A stretch of DNA of 64,000 nucleotides, from NCBI GenBank assembly GCA_022113835.1, contig JAILWY010000021.1, positions 3,224,001 to 3,288,000 of the forward strand, written 5' to 3'. The stretch comes from Atopsyche davidsoni. Taxonomy: Eukaryota > Arthropoda > Insecta > Trichoptera > Hydrobiosidae. A program made the position numbers and the translations under genes. Below are positions 23,290 to 35,880 of this stretch, piece by piece. Every line of letters begins with the position of its first letter. Positions within the stretch are counted from its first letter, which is position 1. A model generated the notes under the pieces. That model saw nothing but the letters and a program-made list of their open reading frames with translations, had not been told where the DNA came from and did no database searches.

Positions 23290-24425
23290 TTTTTTTTATG
23301 GATAAGCAAGGATTTTTTCCTAGTTGTTGTGCAGTGCTCATGGATATCCTGACATTTAATCTCTGTTCATATTTTCGATTGCTACGATAAGACTTGAATA
23401 CAAATTGTTTCTGCAGTGAAGCTTTCGTACTAAGGTTTAACAGACGTCACCTGTTGGTAAAGAAATTAAACGTTTCTAATTTAAATGGAAATCCACAATG
23501 ACGAAGTGCCTTACATATTTTTGTTTTTACAAATCTAAAACATTAAACCTTACACTTTTAAATTGGAGCGAGCCAATTTAAAAAAAGCATCAGAATTTTA
23601 TGAAAAAATTCCAAAGCAAAAAAGGTACGCAATTAAAAAAGAAACAAATAATACGAGAGTCTAACCTGAGCTAAATGCATACAAATTAAAAAAAATTCTA
23701 TTATTCATTTCAACGTGAAAAAATATATATTGTGTTCTACTGAGAGTTATACATGAAACAAAAATTTAAGGGCCAAAATACTCAAAGTATATAAGGTAGG
23801 AAAATATTTGTGAGCACATAAATTATTAATGGAGTGAAATCATAGATATACCTTGAATACCACTAAACATTAAATAGACGCAAATTCTAGGACCAAATGT
23901 TAATTGGAAGAACCCCCGAAGTACTTGAATGATATTATAATAAGATTGAATAACCAAAGCTTAAGCCTTTGTTTAAAACTAAAATAATTGAATGCTGTAA
24001 ATTATATCCTTCACGAGGAATAATAGATAAATAATAAATTGAATTCAATATGTGAACATCAAATGGTTACTTAAACTTCAACTCCATAAATTATATTGTA
24101 TATTGTATTACTAAGCCAAAAATTCCATAAGTATATAATTTAAAATTGTAAATTAAATAAAAATAATCTTAGTGCTTAATTTTTTGAATTCTCATAAAAT
24201 AATATAGTTAGCCGGGAATTTTTTTTTTACAATACAACTTGTATAAAGAAATTGATTAATGATTGTATTTAAAAAATCATGCTTGTTGTTGAATGACTGA
24301 TTATTAAACATACAAAATTTACTATAACATAAAATTAAAACTGATAAATATTACGTTTGTTTTATCTCGATTTTATTGATTTTAATATATCCTAATAGGA
24401 TATAACAGAATGCGATGTTTAGTTG
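23290..24425. other. AT-rich stretch
   Basis: A further CACCTG lies near 23447. Nothing else was supported. Confidence 0.55.
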
Positions 24426-24429
24426 TATC

Positions 24430-24610
24430 GTTAGAACTGCAGGTCCGGCACATTTATCAAACGCCCATCACTTGGGAGTGACGTCCCCGGAGTCAGACAC
24501 AGGATTCAGGATGCTCTGCATGGAGTCCATGTACCTTCAGGGATAAATCTGCCACAGCTAAGCAAATACTCGTATAAAGCAGAGCAGCTTATTCAAAGCA
24601 ACCATGAGAC
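24430..24610. other. GC-richer island with dyads
   Basis: It contains CACTTGGGAGTG (a small hairpin), ACGTCCCCG at 24481-24489 and the near-palindrome CATGGAGTCCATG at 24519-24531. It has the same character as the islands at 33.3 and 47.4 kb, which share ACGTCCCCG. Confidence 0.4.
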
Positions 24611-25930
24611 TAGCTTCGATTGTATACTTATTCTAGAAAATCATATAAAATATAAGATAAGGCTTTGAGTACATAATCAAAATCGATTTAAGATGTGAGG
24701 ATGATGCGTACTAAGACTCAAGATTGGAATCTAATCACAATAATTAAATGTTTATTACAGCTTATATTAGATAAATTTGCTTGTGTACTAAAATTGTGTG
24801 ATGTAAATTTATAGTTTCAAAATATTAAATTATACGGCTTGTTTTTCTTTAAGCTCAATAGGTAGTAAGTATCAAATTAATTGGGACAATTTATTGTATT
24901 ACAATTTATCACCGAGGATACAGCAGTTGATATTTATAGCCCAAAAGTTTATTGGCCTGAAATCGCCACCTGTAATATTAATCAACCGGTCTAGGTATTA
25001 TTTACGATCGTTTATCTGCAAAATTATCGGAACTCTGGCTTTGTTACTTCATTGATTATAATTACTCCAATAACTTATAAGTGTTTACTTACAGCGTCCA
25101 ATGGAGTTTTATTTGATTTATGACCACAACAGCAACTAATAATATACTTTAAAAGGCAGTGACGTTTATAAAACACCAAATAGTGTATGATATATATTAC
25201 TTATCATCACATATATTAATCTCTTACTGATGCAGTGGTCAAAGCTGCTAAAAAATTCCTAGAAACAAACGTTCAGGATCGATTTATATGTGAGGGTTTT
25301 TTTATTTAAAATTTTAATTTAAAATATATAATTTTATAAATATACTAACCATAGTTTTAAAGTTGATTGTATCCTTAGTTTTAGCTTGAAAAAACACGCA
25401 AAACTTGTCTATAATATTCTGTCAGGAAAAATAGTTCATATTCATTTTGACAATCAATTCATCTTGAGTAATTAAGATGAATAGTTTTTTTGTTGTATTA
25501 ATTTTACAAACAAATAAATATTATGCTTATGTAGAATAATTAAAAAAATATAATTAATTAAAAATACATAACATTTTGTTAAATAATAATTAAATTTCTG
25601 TTTTCAAAGCCAGTAAGAATAGAATAAAAAAAAACTGTTTTCTCGATTAAGATAAAAGAGAGTATGAAATACTTGTGGTTAGTTATTTGTATTTTTCTTT
25701 GAAACTAGAGTTGTTTGTTTCTTATAATAATTCCGTTGAGAATTAAGAGTGTATTGCAAAAAACTTTTTCAGTGGAACTGAGCCCATTAGAGTGAATTGA
25801 TTTAATAATGATGAGTGAATACAAAATCAATGTCTGTAAAGCAGAAAGCCTTATTAAGAACTCACTATGTGAATGCGGAAGTAAGCTAAAATGGTCTTAA
25901 TAATTATCTCAAAGCCCTTAACGTATATAA
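24611..25930. other. AT-rich stretch
   Basis: Nothing was recognised. Confidence 0.6.
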
Positions 25931-25933
25931 ACG

Positions 25934-25963
25934 TTCAACTGAACAATATAGTGTTCAGTTGAA
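25934..25963. repeat. Perfect 12-bp hairpin, 6-nt loop
   Basis: TTCAACTGAACA (25934-25945) pairs exactly with TGTTCAGTTGAA (25952-25963). The inner CTGAACA/TGTTCAG is shared with the hairpin at 30524-30552. Confidence 0.92.
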
Positions 25964-25964
25964 G

Positions 25965-26200
25965 CCATTCGACTAACCCATATTTAGTATTAGAACTATC
26001 GGCGTAGAAACTCGAGAACAGTAATGCTTTCCGGTAATTGATCACACGGGAGAGAAGATTCTACGGACATTGTTGTTAGTTTCCTTAATCGTGTGTTACA
26101 TCGGCAGTTATACTGCGTTTACATATCCGATAGAGTTCTGTAGACACAGAAATATCGTTGGATACAATCAGCTTAGTGTTCATTTGCACATCGATAGAAA
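25965..26200. other. Mildly GC-richer island
   Basis: It follows the hairpin and contains words such as ATCGGCGTAGAAACTCGAG and ATTGATCACACGGG. No gene was found. Confidence 0.3.
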
Positions 26201-26204
26201 TGGT

Positions 26205-29200
26205 TCAAACAGTTGATGTGGATAACTGGGAAATATTAGTTTATTCAAGTGATACAACCTGCTAAATCATTAATATATGATGCGATACAAATTTTGAGCT
26301 TTAGACATTGTTAAAATTGTAAAAGGTATGCAATAAATTGATCGTGTTGATAATTTACTTAAAGCATACTTTTCAAGAGTACTGTATCTTATTTAGGTTT
26401 TGTACAGTTTGATATAGCAATATCAAATTACAGGTTGATTAAAATATTAATATAAATGAGTTAAAGATGTATTTTTTATTCAGACTTCATAAACTGAAAA
26501 CTGATAAGAGATTTTTTTTGGACAATAGGTAACTTATTTATTTATTTATGATTTATGGATTTTGATTTGGACTCTTTATAAGCATAAAAACCACATCTAT
26601 AACAAATATGTTGCATTAAAAATCCATCTTATTACTATTATTATTTAAACATATTTTTATCATTTGCAAAATAATGTTATTGCATAAAAGTGGTATTGAA
26701 TAACGATTTAATATATTTAAAGAAACAAAATAAATAAAATCAGTTTTTGTAAGATAAACACAAGTGTTCTTAATTTTAGCCACAAAAATATTTTGCTCAA
26801 TTGTAAAACTATCGCTGTACACTTTCTGATGTAAACATAGCACGAACGGCTATCTGGGAAATCACTGGCTCTAATAGTCTGATTAAGACCGGGTAGATAA
26901 TTTGAGAACACACGGTAGGGTGAGATCATTGTTAGATTCTAATATAATACAATTAATTCCTTGAGAATATTATGTACAAAGAACATATCCACAATAAGTT
27001 ACCCTTTGGCACTGTCAGTAATCAAAACCATATTCCAATTACTCGAATAATGTATAAGTCAGCTGAAGTAATAAAACACCCACTATATTTAAAAAAATGT
27101 TTCATTAATATTTGTTGCATAATGACCTGAAAAATTGACGCATTAATTGAATCGTTTTTCAGTTGTTTCAAATAAATAAAAAAAATTAATACATTTTTTG
27201 TCGGTTAAAACGTTTATCGACTTCCATAGTTATTTACGGTTATCATAGCTAGTTATTTATAATACATCCTATTTATGGCAAAAACACAAAGCTACAGATT
27301 AATACAAAGTATACTCTAACGAATTAAGTAATTTACTTTTACTCTAACAAATTAAGTAATTTTAACGATTAGGGCCATGGAAACAACTACGAAATAAATG
27401 ACCGATATAAATTTAAATAATAGCAATGTAAAAGTCAAAAGAATCGGATTATTTTTAATAAGTTTGTTGAGACCATAAATATGTTGGTGCGTGATACAAA
27501 GTATTTTGGGATCTAGATTATCTTGTTCTTTGTGGCGATAACCGTAAATTTTACATTTTGGTACGGTTTGCAATAAAGGAGAGGAAAATTATCTAAAAGG
27601 GTGGATTGAAAAGGTTGCAGTTGTTCATTAAAAACAAACATTATATTTTATTTATTGCATGGGTGGACGTTTGCAAGAAATAATTGACTATAAAAATCAC
27701 CAAGGAAGGGTACGATTGACTTGAAAAATGTAATGATACATTTATCGCTTTGTGAAGTAAAATCTTGAAAACCGCGTGCATATATTACTATAAAGAAATA
27801 CATTATACATAAGAACACATTTCAGGACTTGCGAATTGCATTTCTATTAACCAAAGAAGGGTATTTAAAAATGAAAAAAAAAGTTTAACGGATTAAGTTA
27901 GTGAGTTAAAGTAGTTTTTTTTAGTATCTTTTCTGTGTGACCTATTTAATAAAAAATGAAATTCAATTGAATAAAAAAAAAACAGTTTTATTATAAACAT
28001 CGGTTAATCACGATTGTTTTCAAGAAAGTTTGCCGTTAATTGTATCAAAATTCAAGTACTGTTTTATTCATCAAATGACAGTTTTTTGCAATAAAAAATA
28101 AAAATAAATATGCAAAAAATAATATTTTGCACTTAATAATTTTTTCAAAAATAATCATACAAGAAAAAGTTTCAAAACAGACTTTACCACAAAACCAATT
28201 CAAAATACTGAATTAAAAAAGTTTTCATACTGTGAATATAAAAGATAAAACCTGTTATGTTCGACCTAAGCGCAAGTTTTTCAGCCTACCTTCCCCAAAC
28301 AATGAACGCTTGCGTGAAATCAGGAAAATTATATTCAAAGTCCAAATTCCGATACGATTCAGTAACAAATTTCATATAATTGTGTAAGTCATAGATTAAT
28401 AGTTACATCCTATCTTGGAATCCATTATATTTCTCCTTTGTTATAAGTTAATGAATCATTAGGGGATGATAATGAAGACAATTAAAAGGCGGATTTGAAA
28501 TTCATAAAATTAACTGATTCCATTTTGGCTTCACATTTAAACGTAATGTGGCGATACTTACCGAAAATAAATTACGGTATTTAATGTTTAAAATTATTTG
28601 TGGTTTTTGGACTTGCCTGTTGGAATAATTAACCCGTCAACGGAAGAAATGAGTTTAAAATTCTAATTTGTGGTACTTTAAAGAATTTTCAACAATTTAC
28701 AATGTCGTTACTGAAATATCAATACATTTCAATGAATAAAGAATTGATTCTTATTATCTGTAAAAACATCAGAAACGATAAAAAGTAGAGTTCATTGATG
28801 GGAGTACATTTTTAATTTGTAAAAATATTTTTTGATTGTCATTAAACAAATAAAGAGAACGAGCAATTATACTATAATATTCAGAAGTTATATTTTATTG
28901 GTCAATAGAAAACGATGATTGTTGTTGATGGGGTAGAAAAGATATCTTTTGGTTTGTAATAATTAAAATCAATTTCGTATTGTAAAATTGAAAGATAACA
29001 TAATATTTCATTCTTTAAAACAAATATTCTGTGTTTTTTATTTTATTAAAAATATACTTACTTTACATAACAAGTAAATTTATTATAAAAAACAAAAATG
29101 AATTAATGAATAGAAAAATTATTAAAGCATTGACTGAGCTCCTTTATTTTTATACAGGATGCTTTTCATAATATTTACTTGAATGAATATTGTGAAAAAT

Positions 29201-29769
29201 AAAAATCTCAAAAAAAAAATATTTAAATTATTTTTTATAATTTAAAGTATAAGCGTAAATTCTAAAATAGTATTTTTTTTCAGATAAATAAAGCAGACAA
29301 AGATTGCAGAACCCTTTAAGAAAGTTTAACCAGTTATAACATTTTACAATCTTTTAATGTTCAAGTGGCGAATATTAAAGCCTTGATTGTTGAAGTTGAT
29401 TTTAGTCAATAAAATAGTTACTATTCGTCTTTATGGTATTTTTTTATGTAAAATGTCCGCCATTTCTCTGTGAAATTACCAGTAGTTTTGTAAAAACTGC
29501 TGTTATGTTCTGAATGGAAATTAATACAAGTGTATACATTAATTAAATATGCGCATCATCTAACAGGTGGATGTTAATGTTTGTCGATTTAGAATCAACC
29601 ATTAGTAAATGAAAACACTAGAAATATAGCAAAAGGAAACAAAAAAGCTTTTCAATTAAAAATTAACAATCTGATGATTTAAATTTGCTTTGACTATAGA
29701 CTTTTTAAGCAATTCAAAGTATTTTTGAATTCAAATAAAACATTTGTGGTGTTTCTCAAATATTACTTA
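26205..29769. other. AT-rich desert
   Basis: About 3.5 kb of AT-rich DNA with short chance open frames only. A 28-bp tandem duplication lies at 27313-27363. Confidence 0.6.
27313..27363. repeat. Tandem duplication, period 28 bp
   Basis: ACTCTAACGAATTAAGTAAT starts the first unit (27313). The second starts at 27341 with one substitution and continues through AAGTAATTT. Confidence 0.9.
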
Positions 29770-29976
29770 GGTGTCCCAAAATTAACGCAAGATTTGAATT
29801 TGTCGCCATTTTTGCAGTAAAGTTTTGAGAACACTAAAAAAAAAACAATGTGACAGCTGACAATTTAGGGTTAAGTTAAGTTATTGACTTTATGATTCAT
29901 TTATAAAATAACAATCAAAAGACTAAAAACTGCGTTTTCTATTTAATTCAAATCTTGCGTCAATTTTGGGACACCC
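29770..29976. mobile_element. MITE of about 207 bp with long terminal inverted repeats
   Basis: The left end GGTGTCCCAAAATTAACGCA continues as AGATTTGAATT. The reverse complement of the right end is identical over 31 positions apart from one A/G difference (ATTAACGC versus ATTGACGC). Similarity continues inward (ATTTTTGCAGT...TTTTGAG against AAACGCAGT...TTTTGA), so the inverted repeats total about 60 bp each and nearly fill the element. There is no coding capacity. The flanks are CTTA on the left and TTTA on the right, so the target duplication could be TA or TTA and the superfamily is not settled (Tc1/mariner-like or PIF/Harbinger-like). Confidence 0.88.
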
Positions 29977-30059
29977 TTTAAAAGATCACCAAATGTTTTT
30001 CACGGTGGCATACAACGAGAGAGGCTACACTTGTCCACGTAGAATAATATATCACGTTA

Positions 30060-30260
30060 TTAAATGCATGTCTCTCCACGCTGGTAACAAATAACGTGGC
30101 GTGTACGTTTTCAGACCGTGACGTATCTACGTCAAACAAACCAACCATTTGCTTTACGTGACGAATGTGTGTGCTAGAATCCTCCCCTCCGACAGAGGGT
30201 GAGCCAGTGATCGCCGCCGCGGACTGCTGATATGACAAAAAAAAAAACCCGCCCTTGCCT
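30060..30260. other. GC-richer island with ACGT words
   Basis: It contains TAACGTGGCGTGTACG, GACGTATCTACGTC (dyad) and TTTACGTGACG, a cluster of ACGT-core words, then GCCGCCGCGGAC and an A11 run. Overlapping minus-strand frames (108 and 113 codons) have no known motif. Confidence 0.35.
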
Positions 30261-30512
30261 TGCGATAATTTTGGAGGCAAAAAAACTTTGACGAATGCTG
30301 CCACTGCAGGCTGTGATAAACTTTTTTGATATTGTTGACATGTGTGAGTTGACTATTAGCTGCCAACTTTGCGCATTCAGAATATTGTAAAACGTTTGTG
30401 CAGCTTTTTAAAAAAAGGCTCATGAATTCTGTTGAAGTGTTAATATGGTTAAAGTACGCAAAGTATGCATTATGGTAGACCAAATCTTGATTCATTTTTA
30501 GAGAGAGTTAAA

Positions 30513-30573
30513 CAAACTAAGTAATATTACTGAACATACTGTTCAGTAATATAAATTCAGTTTTATTAGTTTG
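30513..30573. repeat. Nested hairpin: 13-bp inner stem, 8-bp outer stem
   Basis: The inner arms are ATATTACTGAACA (30524-30536) and TGTTCAGTAATAT (30540-30552), with only TAC between them. The outer arms are CAAACTAA (30513-30520) and TTAGTTTG (30566-30573). The centre GAACATACTGTTC has the form of a steroid-receptor palindrome (GAACAnnnTGTTC). Confidence 0.9.
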
Positions 30574-30579
30574 CATAGA

Positions 30580-30870
30580 CGACCACTAGTGCCCCAGCCA
30601 GCCCCTATCTCTGCACGCTCCCCTGGCATGTTTCTGACGACTGGGATTATCCTGAAGGACTCTCGGTCAGGTCAGACGGTGAGGAAGTAAATCAGCCCAA
30701 ATTATGGGCTACACTGGACACTAGATTTACATAAATGTAGTCAATCTAGGAGGAGCCCAACATCCTGAGGAAGGGATGGTAATGGATGTTGATGGCTGGT
30801 ATTTCAGCTTCCGTTTAGATTTGTACCTCATAATATACGAGAGAGCTCTGAAACATCCTGAAACTTAATG
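30580..30870. other. GC-richer block of unknown origin, with small dyads
   Basis: This block contains GCCCCAGCCAGCCCC, AGCCCAAATTATGGGCT (6-bp dyad) and the hairpin CTAGATT-TACAT-AA-ATGTA-AATCTAG (30721-30749). Its composition is abruptly different from its flanks, as for an inserted sequence, but no ends or protein similarity were found. Confidence 0.35.
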
Positions 30871-31399
30871 ATAAAATCAACACATTTACTGAAAACTTAA
30901 AATTATTTTCTTTAATTATGAAAATATGACATTTAATCATTTTTAAATTTAAAAAAATTTTCTTTGCTGAATTAGACGAATTATGTTTTGAAAAATGGTC
31001 TCATAATTAAAGTTGCTCTAAGAAGCTAAAAAATATTTTAGCCATGAATTTGAATCAAAAGAGTAGTATCCAAGCACTTGGAAATCTTTTTTCACATTAT
31101 TATCGATATTAAAATAAAAAATTATCATGTTTTTATTGATTAATTAAATTTAAGTTTTTATGAAGAAAAAAAAACAACGTGCTTATTTCAGATTTTTTTG
31201 ATCAAGAGTATATTTTATTGTTTTATTCTTAATATATCCTTGCTCGTAAAATTATAGTTAAAATGTGATTTTCTATAGCATATTCCTCATGACTAACAAT
31301 TAAGGTGATGTGTATTTTATTTCGCGTATGTTTTATTTATTCATTTATCAGTTTTAATAATAAAAGCAATATTTTTAGCGGTATTTTAATTCCACAGTA
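30871..31399. other. AT-rich stretch
   Basis: Nothing was recognised. Confidence 0.55.
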
Positions 31400-31620
31400 C
31401 AACATGGCGGGCGTGCGTTTCTATGAATAATCAAAATATTAACATTTGGCTGCATATGTTGGCTCCGGTCTGGCAACACGGGCTTATTATGATTTGTGGG
31501 AAAATAAATATAAAGTTGACAGCTGAAGGGAAGCTGAGACCGTAAATTACTGGAAATGGGACTTTTATTCCGAGAGGGAACACAGGGCGATGGACGTCCT
31601 CCGGATATGCGACTGTATTT
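31400..31620. other. GC-richer island
   Basis: Contains ATGGCGGGCGTGCG, GTCTGGCAACACGGGC and GGCGATGGACGTCCTCCGG. No gene was recognised. It is a candidate conserved element. Confidence 0.35.
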
Positions 31621-33224
31621 TTTAAATTTTTAACACACCTCGTGTAATTTCCATTCAGGATATGATAAAATTTAACTAAGCATTATTGTTAATTTAAAAA
31701 AATGATTTTTTTTTAATATGTACAGAAAAAAAAACCATACTTTCTTCTGTTGTCAATTTGGTTGGTCTAGCGCTTTTTTTTTTACATTCAATGTAAATAA
31801 TTTACCGTGAGTTTTCTAAAGACATAAAACATTAACAATTTTTTTTTTGATTTAAGAGAATTAAGATTAAGTAAGCAAAGATTAAAATTCATTTATTTAA
31901 AAAAAAGCTGTTATTAAATTCACACGCACGCCTGGTACAAAATGGTACCCTTTTTATTTCAACCTTTTTTAGTTCAAGCATTTACTCATAGAAAAGATTC
32001 AAGGAAAATTTCATAGGGCTGTGAAGGATTTTTTTTTTACCCTGAAAGGTTTTGTGTGATCGGGGGCTCACGCATCATTACTGGAAAAAAAAATGCATAC
32101 TTGTATGAATAATGAACTAAGTTTTTGTTTGTGACTTTTTGTTTTTTTGATAAATTAATGTAAAGGGTGAATTACAATAATAACCACGACATTATAACTT
32201 TACTAGTATTTTATTGAAATATTTTAAAATTAAAGGCTTTTATCCACAAACGCATTTAATTTAATAAATCTTTAGAGGTTTTTTTCATTATTTCTATATG
32301 TTTCTACAGCTAATATTTTTAAATTTAATTCACAGATAAAATCTACCGGAATTTAACTATATTTTCATAAAACAGCTTAAACACTCGTAGGTTGTCATAA
32401 AATATTATAAATAAAAATATAATAAAAATGTTACGTTCAATTTTAAAATACCCTGCTTGATCTGGGGTTTATATAAAACGATAAAAAAATCTATATCACA
32501 GTTCTACTTGAAAGGCGCTCTATTCGCCGTCATAGAAGAGAGACGAAGAAATGAAAATGAGATAAAAGTAATACAAAGAATATAGAGTAAGATATTTGAA
32601 TATTAATTTCTCATTAAGTACACCTACTCACTGCGGTGCTCGCAATCCAGTCATTGTGAACATAGCCGGGATATTCGACCTCCTCCTCGGAATTTATTAA
32701 AACGGATGATCTATGTTGGTATGCACGCCGTTATATTGACTGTATATTTATATATCCTCATAATATTGCTACACAACATTCCAAACATTTAAGTCATTTA
32801 AAAAGATCTACGCAGATCAAAATAATTATGAGTCATTTACAATCGTAACGAAATATTTTTAAAAAGTCACACTCTTGAAAATTAGCTGGAATTTTAATAA
32901 AATTGATTAACTTATCTGAGCGTCTGAATTTTTAAAAACAGCTAAATTTATATAAATCATTTTAAGACTATCGAATATCATTCGTATAAAAATATTAAAA
33001 AGCTGCTGTATATTTTTGTAGAAAGTTTCCCTGTGAGTTGTGTCACGAAAAGCTTATAATAATTTACGTTGCATATGTATTTATTTATCTACATTTCTTT
33101 CATTGCTTTCTATATCTGATTTACATGAGTAAGTATCAGGTCGAGATCTGAATAAAACCTCTAGAGTCCTGCAAAGTTAAGTCACAATGCCTGACAATAT
33201 GTATGTAGTACGTTTGTACATGGG
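31621..33224. other. AT-rich stretch with a weak GC-richer patch at 32510-32740
   Basis: The patch contains GGCGCTCTATTCGCCGTC and ATTCGACCTCCTCCTCGG. The rest is A/T runs. Confidence 0.5.
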
Positions 33225-33440
33225 AACTCACTGCATTCGCAGGCCTCCGGAATAGCCCCAGAACGACTGTTTACGTAATCCGAATAATATTATATTCTAA
33301 ATGTCGTTTCCCTAACATTCGGGACGTCCCCGCACGGCCTGAATACCAATGAGACGCAAACTTTTTCAATTTTGTCCTACGGCCACGATAGAGGAGACTT
33401 TGCGGAGTCCATGATTACTACACGACTATGAAGAATTGTA
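33225..33440. other. GC-richer island sharing ACGTCCCCG
   Basis: It contains GCAGGCCTCCGGAATAGCC and, at 33324-33332, ACGTCCCCG, also present in the islands at 24.48 and 47.39 kb. No coding evidence was found. Confidence 0.4.
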
Positions 33441-34835
33441 GGCTTGCTTTAATGACATCAGAGATAACCGTATCTCTATATCAAAGAAGGGAAAGTTTAG
33501 GGTAGAGAGATAGTACTGTTTTTCATTTTGATTATGTACCATATAATAATTTATCATCATCGATAGCATTAGTTAATTTCGACGCCCCAGCAATGAAGGC
33601 GTTTCTTGTTTTTCGATACAAGTTTAAATAGATCATATAAAATATAGTTAAAATTTGATATGTATGCATTAATAGCCCACTTGTGAGAAGCATTTAGTAT
33701 TAATAAAAAAATTGTCATCAGAAAACTTAAACTCTATTATTCTTAACTTATCAATGAGAAATTTTGCATTTTAGGTATTGTTTAAAAATAGTGCTAAAGA
33801 ATGAGCAATTTCTAATTCATTAAAATATTTTTATGATATAATTTTCCTGAGAGCTCGACTGTAAAAGGTCAAACAGAATGATAATGCTGGCAATTTATGT
33901 TAATTCTCGACAAAAATGAGAGAGAAAAGAAGTGCGCAGGACTAGCCATTTTCCGGGGTTATTTTAATTGAAATGAGTTATTACCTATTAAAATGATAAT
34001 TTTATGTAAAAATATACCTGCGGTAGTGATTAAGTTGGCCGGATAACAAAGACTGCCTCCCATTATGGACGTAAATTGGATATGGTGAAACTTGATCGAA
34101 ACAAGATTCGTCGAAAATTTTTATCGAAGTACGATGATTTATCGAAAGATAAAATATGTAAATACTTTTTTATTATTTGAATATTTTATATAAACTTCCA
34201 GGAATAAATAATATTCAAAGGTTAGAAATTAAAAGGTTTTATTTTTTATTTAATAAGTATAATTTTAAATAAGTCTTCTTATTGGTTGGGATAAACTATA
34301 AATAGTTTTAAGATTTATCTATTCAAAAAAAAAAATACTTAACACGCAATAGATAAGTTATTTAATCCGAATAAATATTTCATGAAAAAAGAATATTCTA
34401 CATATAAAAATAGGGCTTTCTATGTTAAATATATATTTTACTATGCCATCGCTTGTAGATTGTTGCTTCTTCGATAGAAACCTAATATTCGAAATATATC
34501 AAATGTAAAAACGCTTTCTTTGATATTGACTTTATCTGACTTATTTTTGTGCTATTTACCAAGGAAAAATATTTGATATAAAGACTATTACAACTTTTAT
34601 TCTTATATTCTTGTAAACCGTATATTGTAGAGCTATAAGCAAGATGAACAGCCATTCCAATAGATAAGAAGAGTTTTTTAATAATTAAATAAACAATACA
34701 ACTCAAAAATATTAAAACATTACACCATCAAATTTGCTTGAAGAGAGATGAATTTGTATTGAAATATTTATCGCACGAAATTTCATTAAACTCTTTGTTT
34801 TTGTTGTATTCAGGAATTATTAGTAAAATGTCATT
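33441..34835. other. AT-rich stretch
   Basis: A 74-codon minus-strand frame (34482-34706) shows no recognisable motif and AT-driven composition. It is not called a gene. Confidence 0.55.
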
Positions 34836-34839
34836 TGAG

Positions 34840-35050
34840 AAACCTTGGCTGTGATATCATATTTTCGATAAACTTTTCCACCCGCGGACTGAGCAGACTG
34901 AAGGGAGATAATCGCAGCAACTTGTATTTGGACTTGAAACAATGTGCCGTTCCTTTCCAGGCCGAAATTACAAGCAAAAGAGCGATTTTCGGAGAGCAGA
35001 CTCGGCATTGTTAGGAGTTCTTATTAACTCAGCCTGCTATCTCAGGTGCT
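34840..35050 (+). other. GC-richer island with weak exon-like signals
   Basis: CCGTTCCTTTCCAG at about 34946-34959 resembles a 3' splice site. About 87 bases later, CTCAG followed by GTGCTT resembles a weak donor, with one frame open between them (RNYKQKSDFRRADSALLGV). No family is recognised, so this is a weak exon candidate or a conserved non-coding element. Confidence 0.2.
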
Positions 35051-35770
35051 TATACCAAAGTTTCTTGGGGGTGTTAATATTTACAAGTATCCAAATATAT
35101 GCTACGTTGACAAAATTAACAAACTCGGGAAAAATTATGTTTTGATCAAAGCAAATTTTGTGAATAAGTACATTTGTCCACAAAACAACTGATTCACTTG
35201 TGAATTTTATTAATTATTTAAAATACACGAGCTAAAAAAAACATAATCGCAAAAACATTTTCGCGAATTCAGTGTTTAAACTGCTTAAGTGCACACGGGT
35301 CATTTAAAACCATTCACCAGCAGGACGATTCCTTTCATAAAAAAACCAGGGAGGAAAAAATAATGGCGTAAACGGGCAAAAAAGGGTCAGATAGTTTATT
35401 TCTTTTTCAAACGCATGGACTCGGCCTACTAATTACCGTACTGAAAAGCTTTCCCAGGCTGTTCGTGTTCCCCGCATATCTCGTTCTCGGGAAGCAGCGA
35501 GTGTTTTTCTAAGCTGGAAGTGGAAATATGTACTTTGCGCCACTCTATATTTGCAGCATAAAGTCGTAGTGTCTTCATTTATTCCTAGGTCAGCGTGCTA
35601 AGAAAGAGTTTCTGCCCTTTACTGAGTGGGCTTTGCCTTTTTCAAATAAAGTTATTATTTAAAATTTTAAGTGATCGAAAAACTAGAATTATTTAAAAAT
35701 GTGTAATATATATATTTTTTACTATTTTTGTCATTTTACTACAGTGAACTTTAAATAAAAAAATAATTTT
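35051..35770. other. AT-rich stretch with a GC-richer patch at 35440-35640
   Basis: The patch contains TCTCGTTCTCGGGAAGC and GTCAGCGTGCTAAG. Nothing was identified. Confidence 0.45.
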
Positions 35771-35777
35771 TCAGTCT

Positions 35778-35880
35778 CAGATTGAAAATGTACAAGTCAC
35801 GTTTTAAGATACTGTCGGAAAATATTATATTTTCAATACTGCTTTAAAACGTGCTTCCAGTCAAAGATATTTTCAATCTG
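35778..35880. repeat. 103-nt stem-loop with three stems
   Basis: The outer arms CAGATTGAAAAT (35778-35789) and ATTTTCAATCTG (35869-35880), the middle arms CACGTTTTAA (35798-35807) and TTAAAACGTG (35844-35853), and the inner arms GAAAATAT and ATATTTTC around 35826 are all exact complements. They are separated by internal loops. The size and shape resemble a miRNA-precursor-like hairpin or a minimal foldback element. Confidence 0.75.

Noticed and set aside
29978..30495. Two overlapping minus-strand frames (108 and 113 codons)
   Set aside because: Different frames cover the same island and an A-run, with no known motif and no splice-site support.
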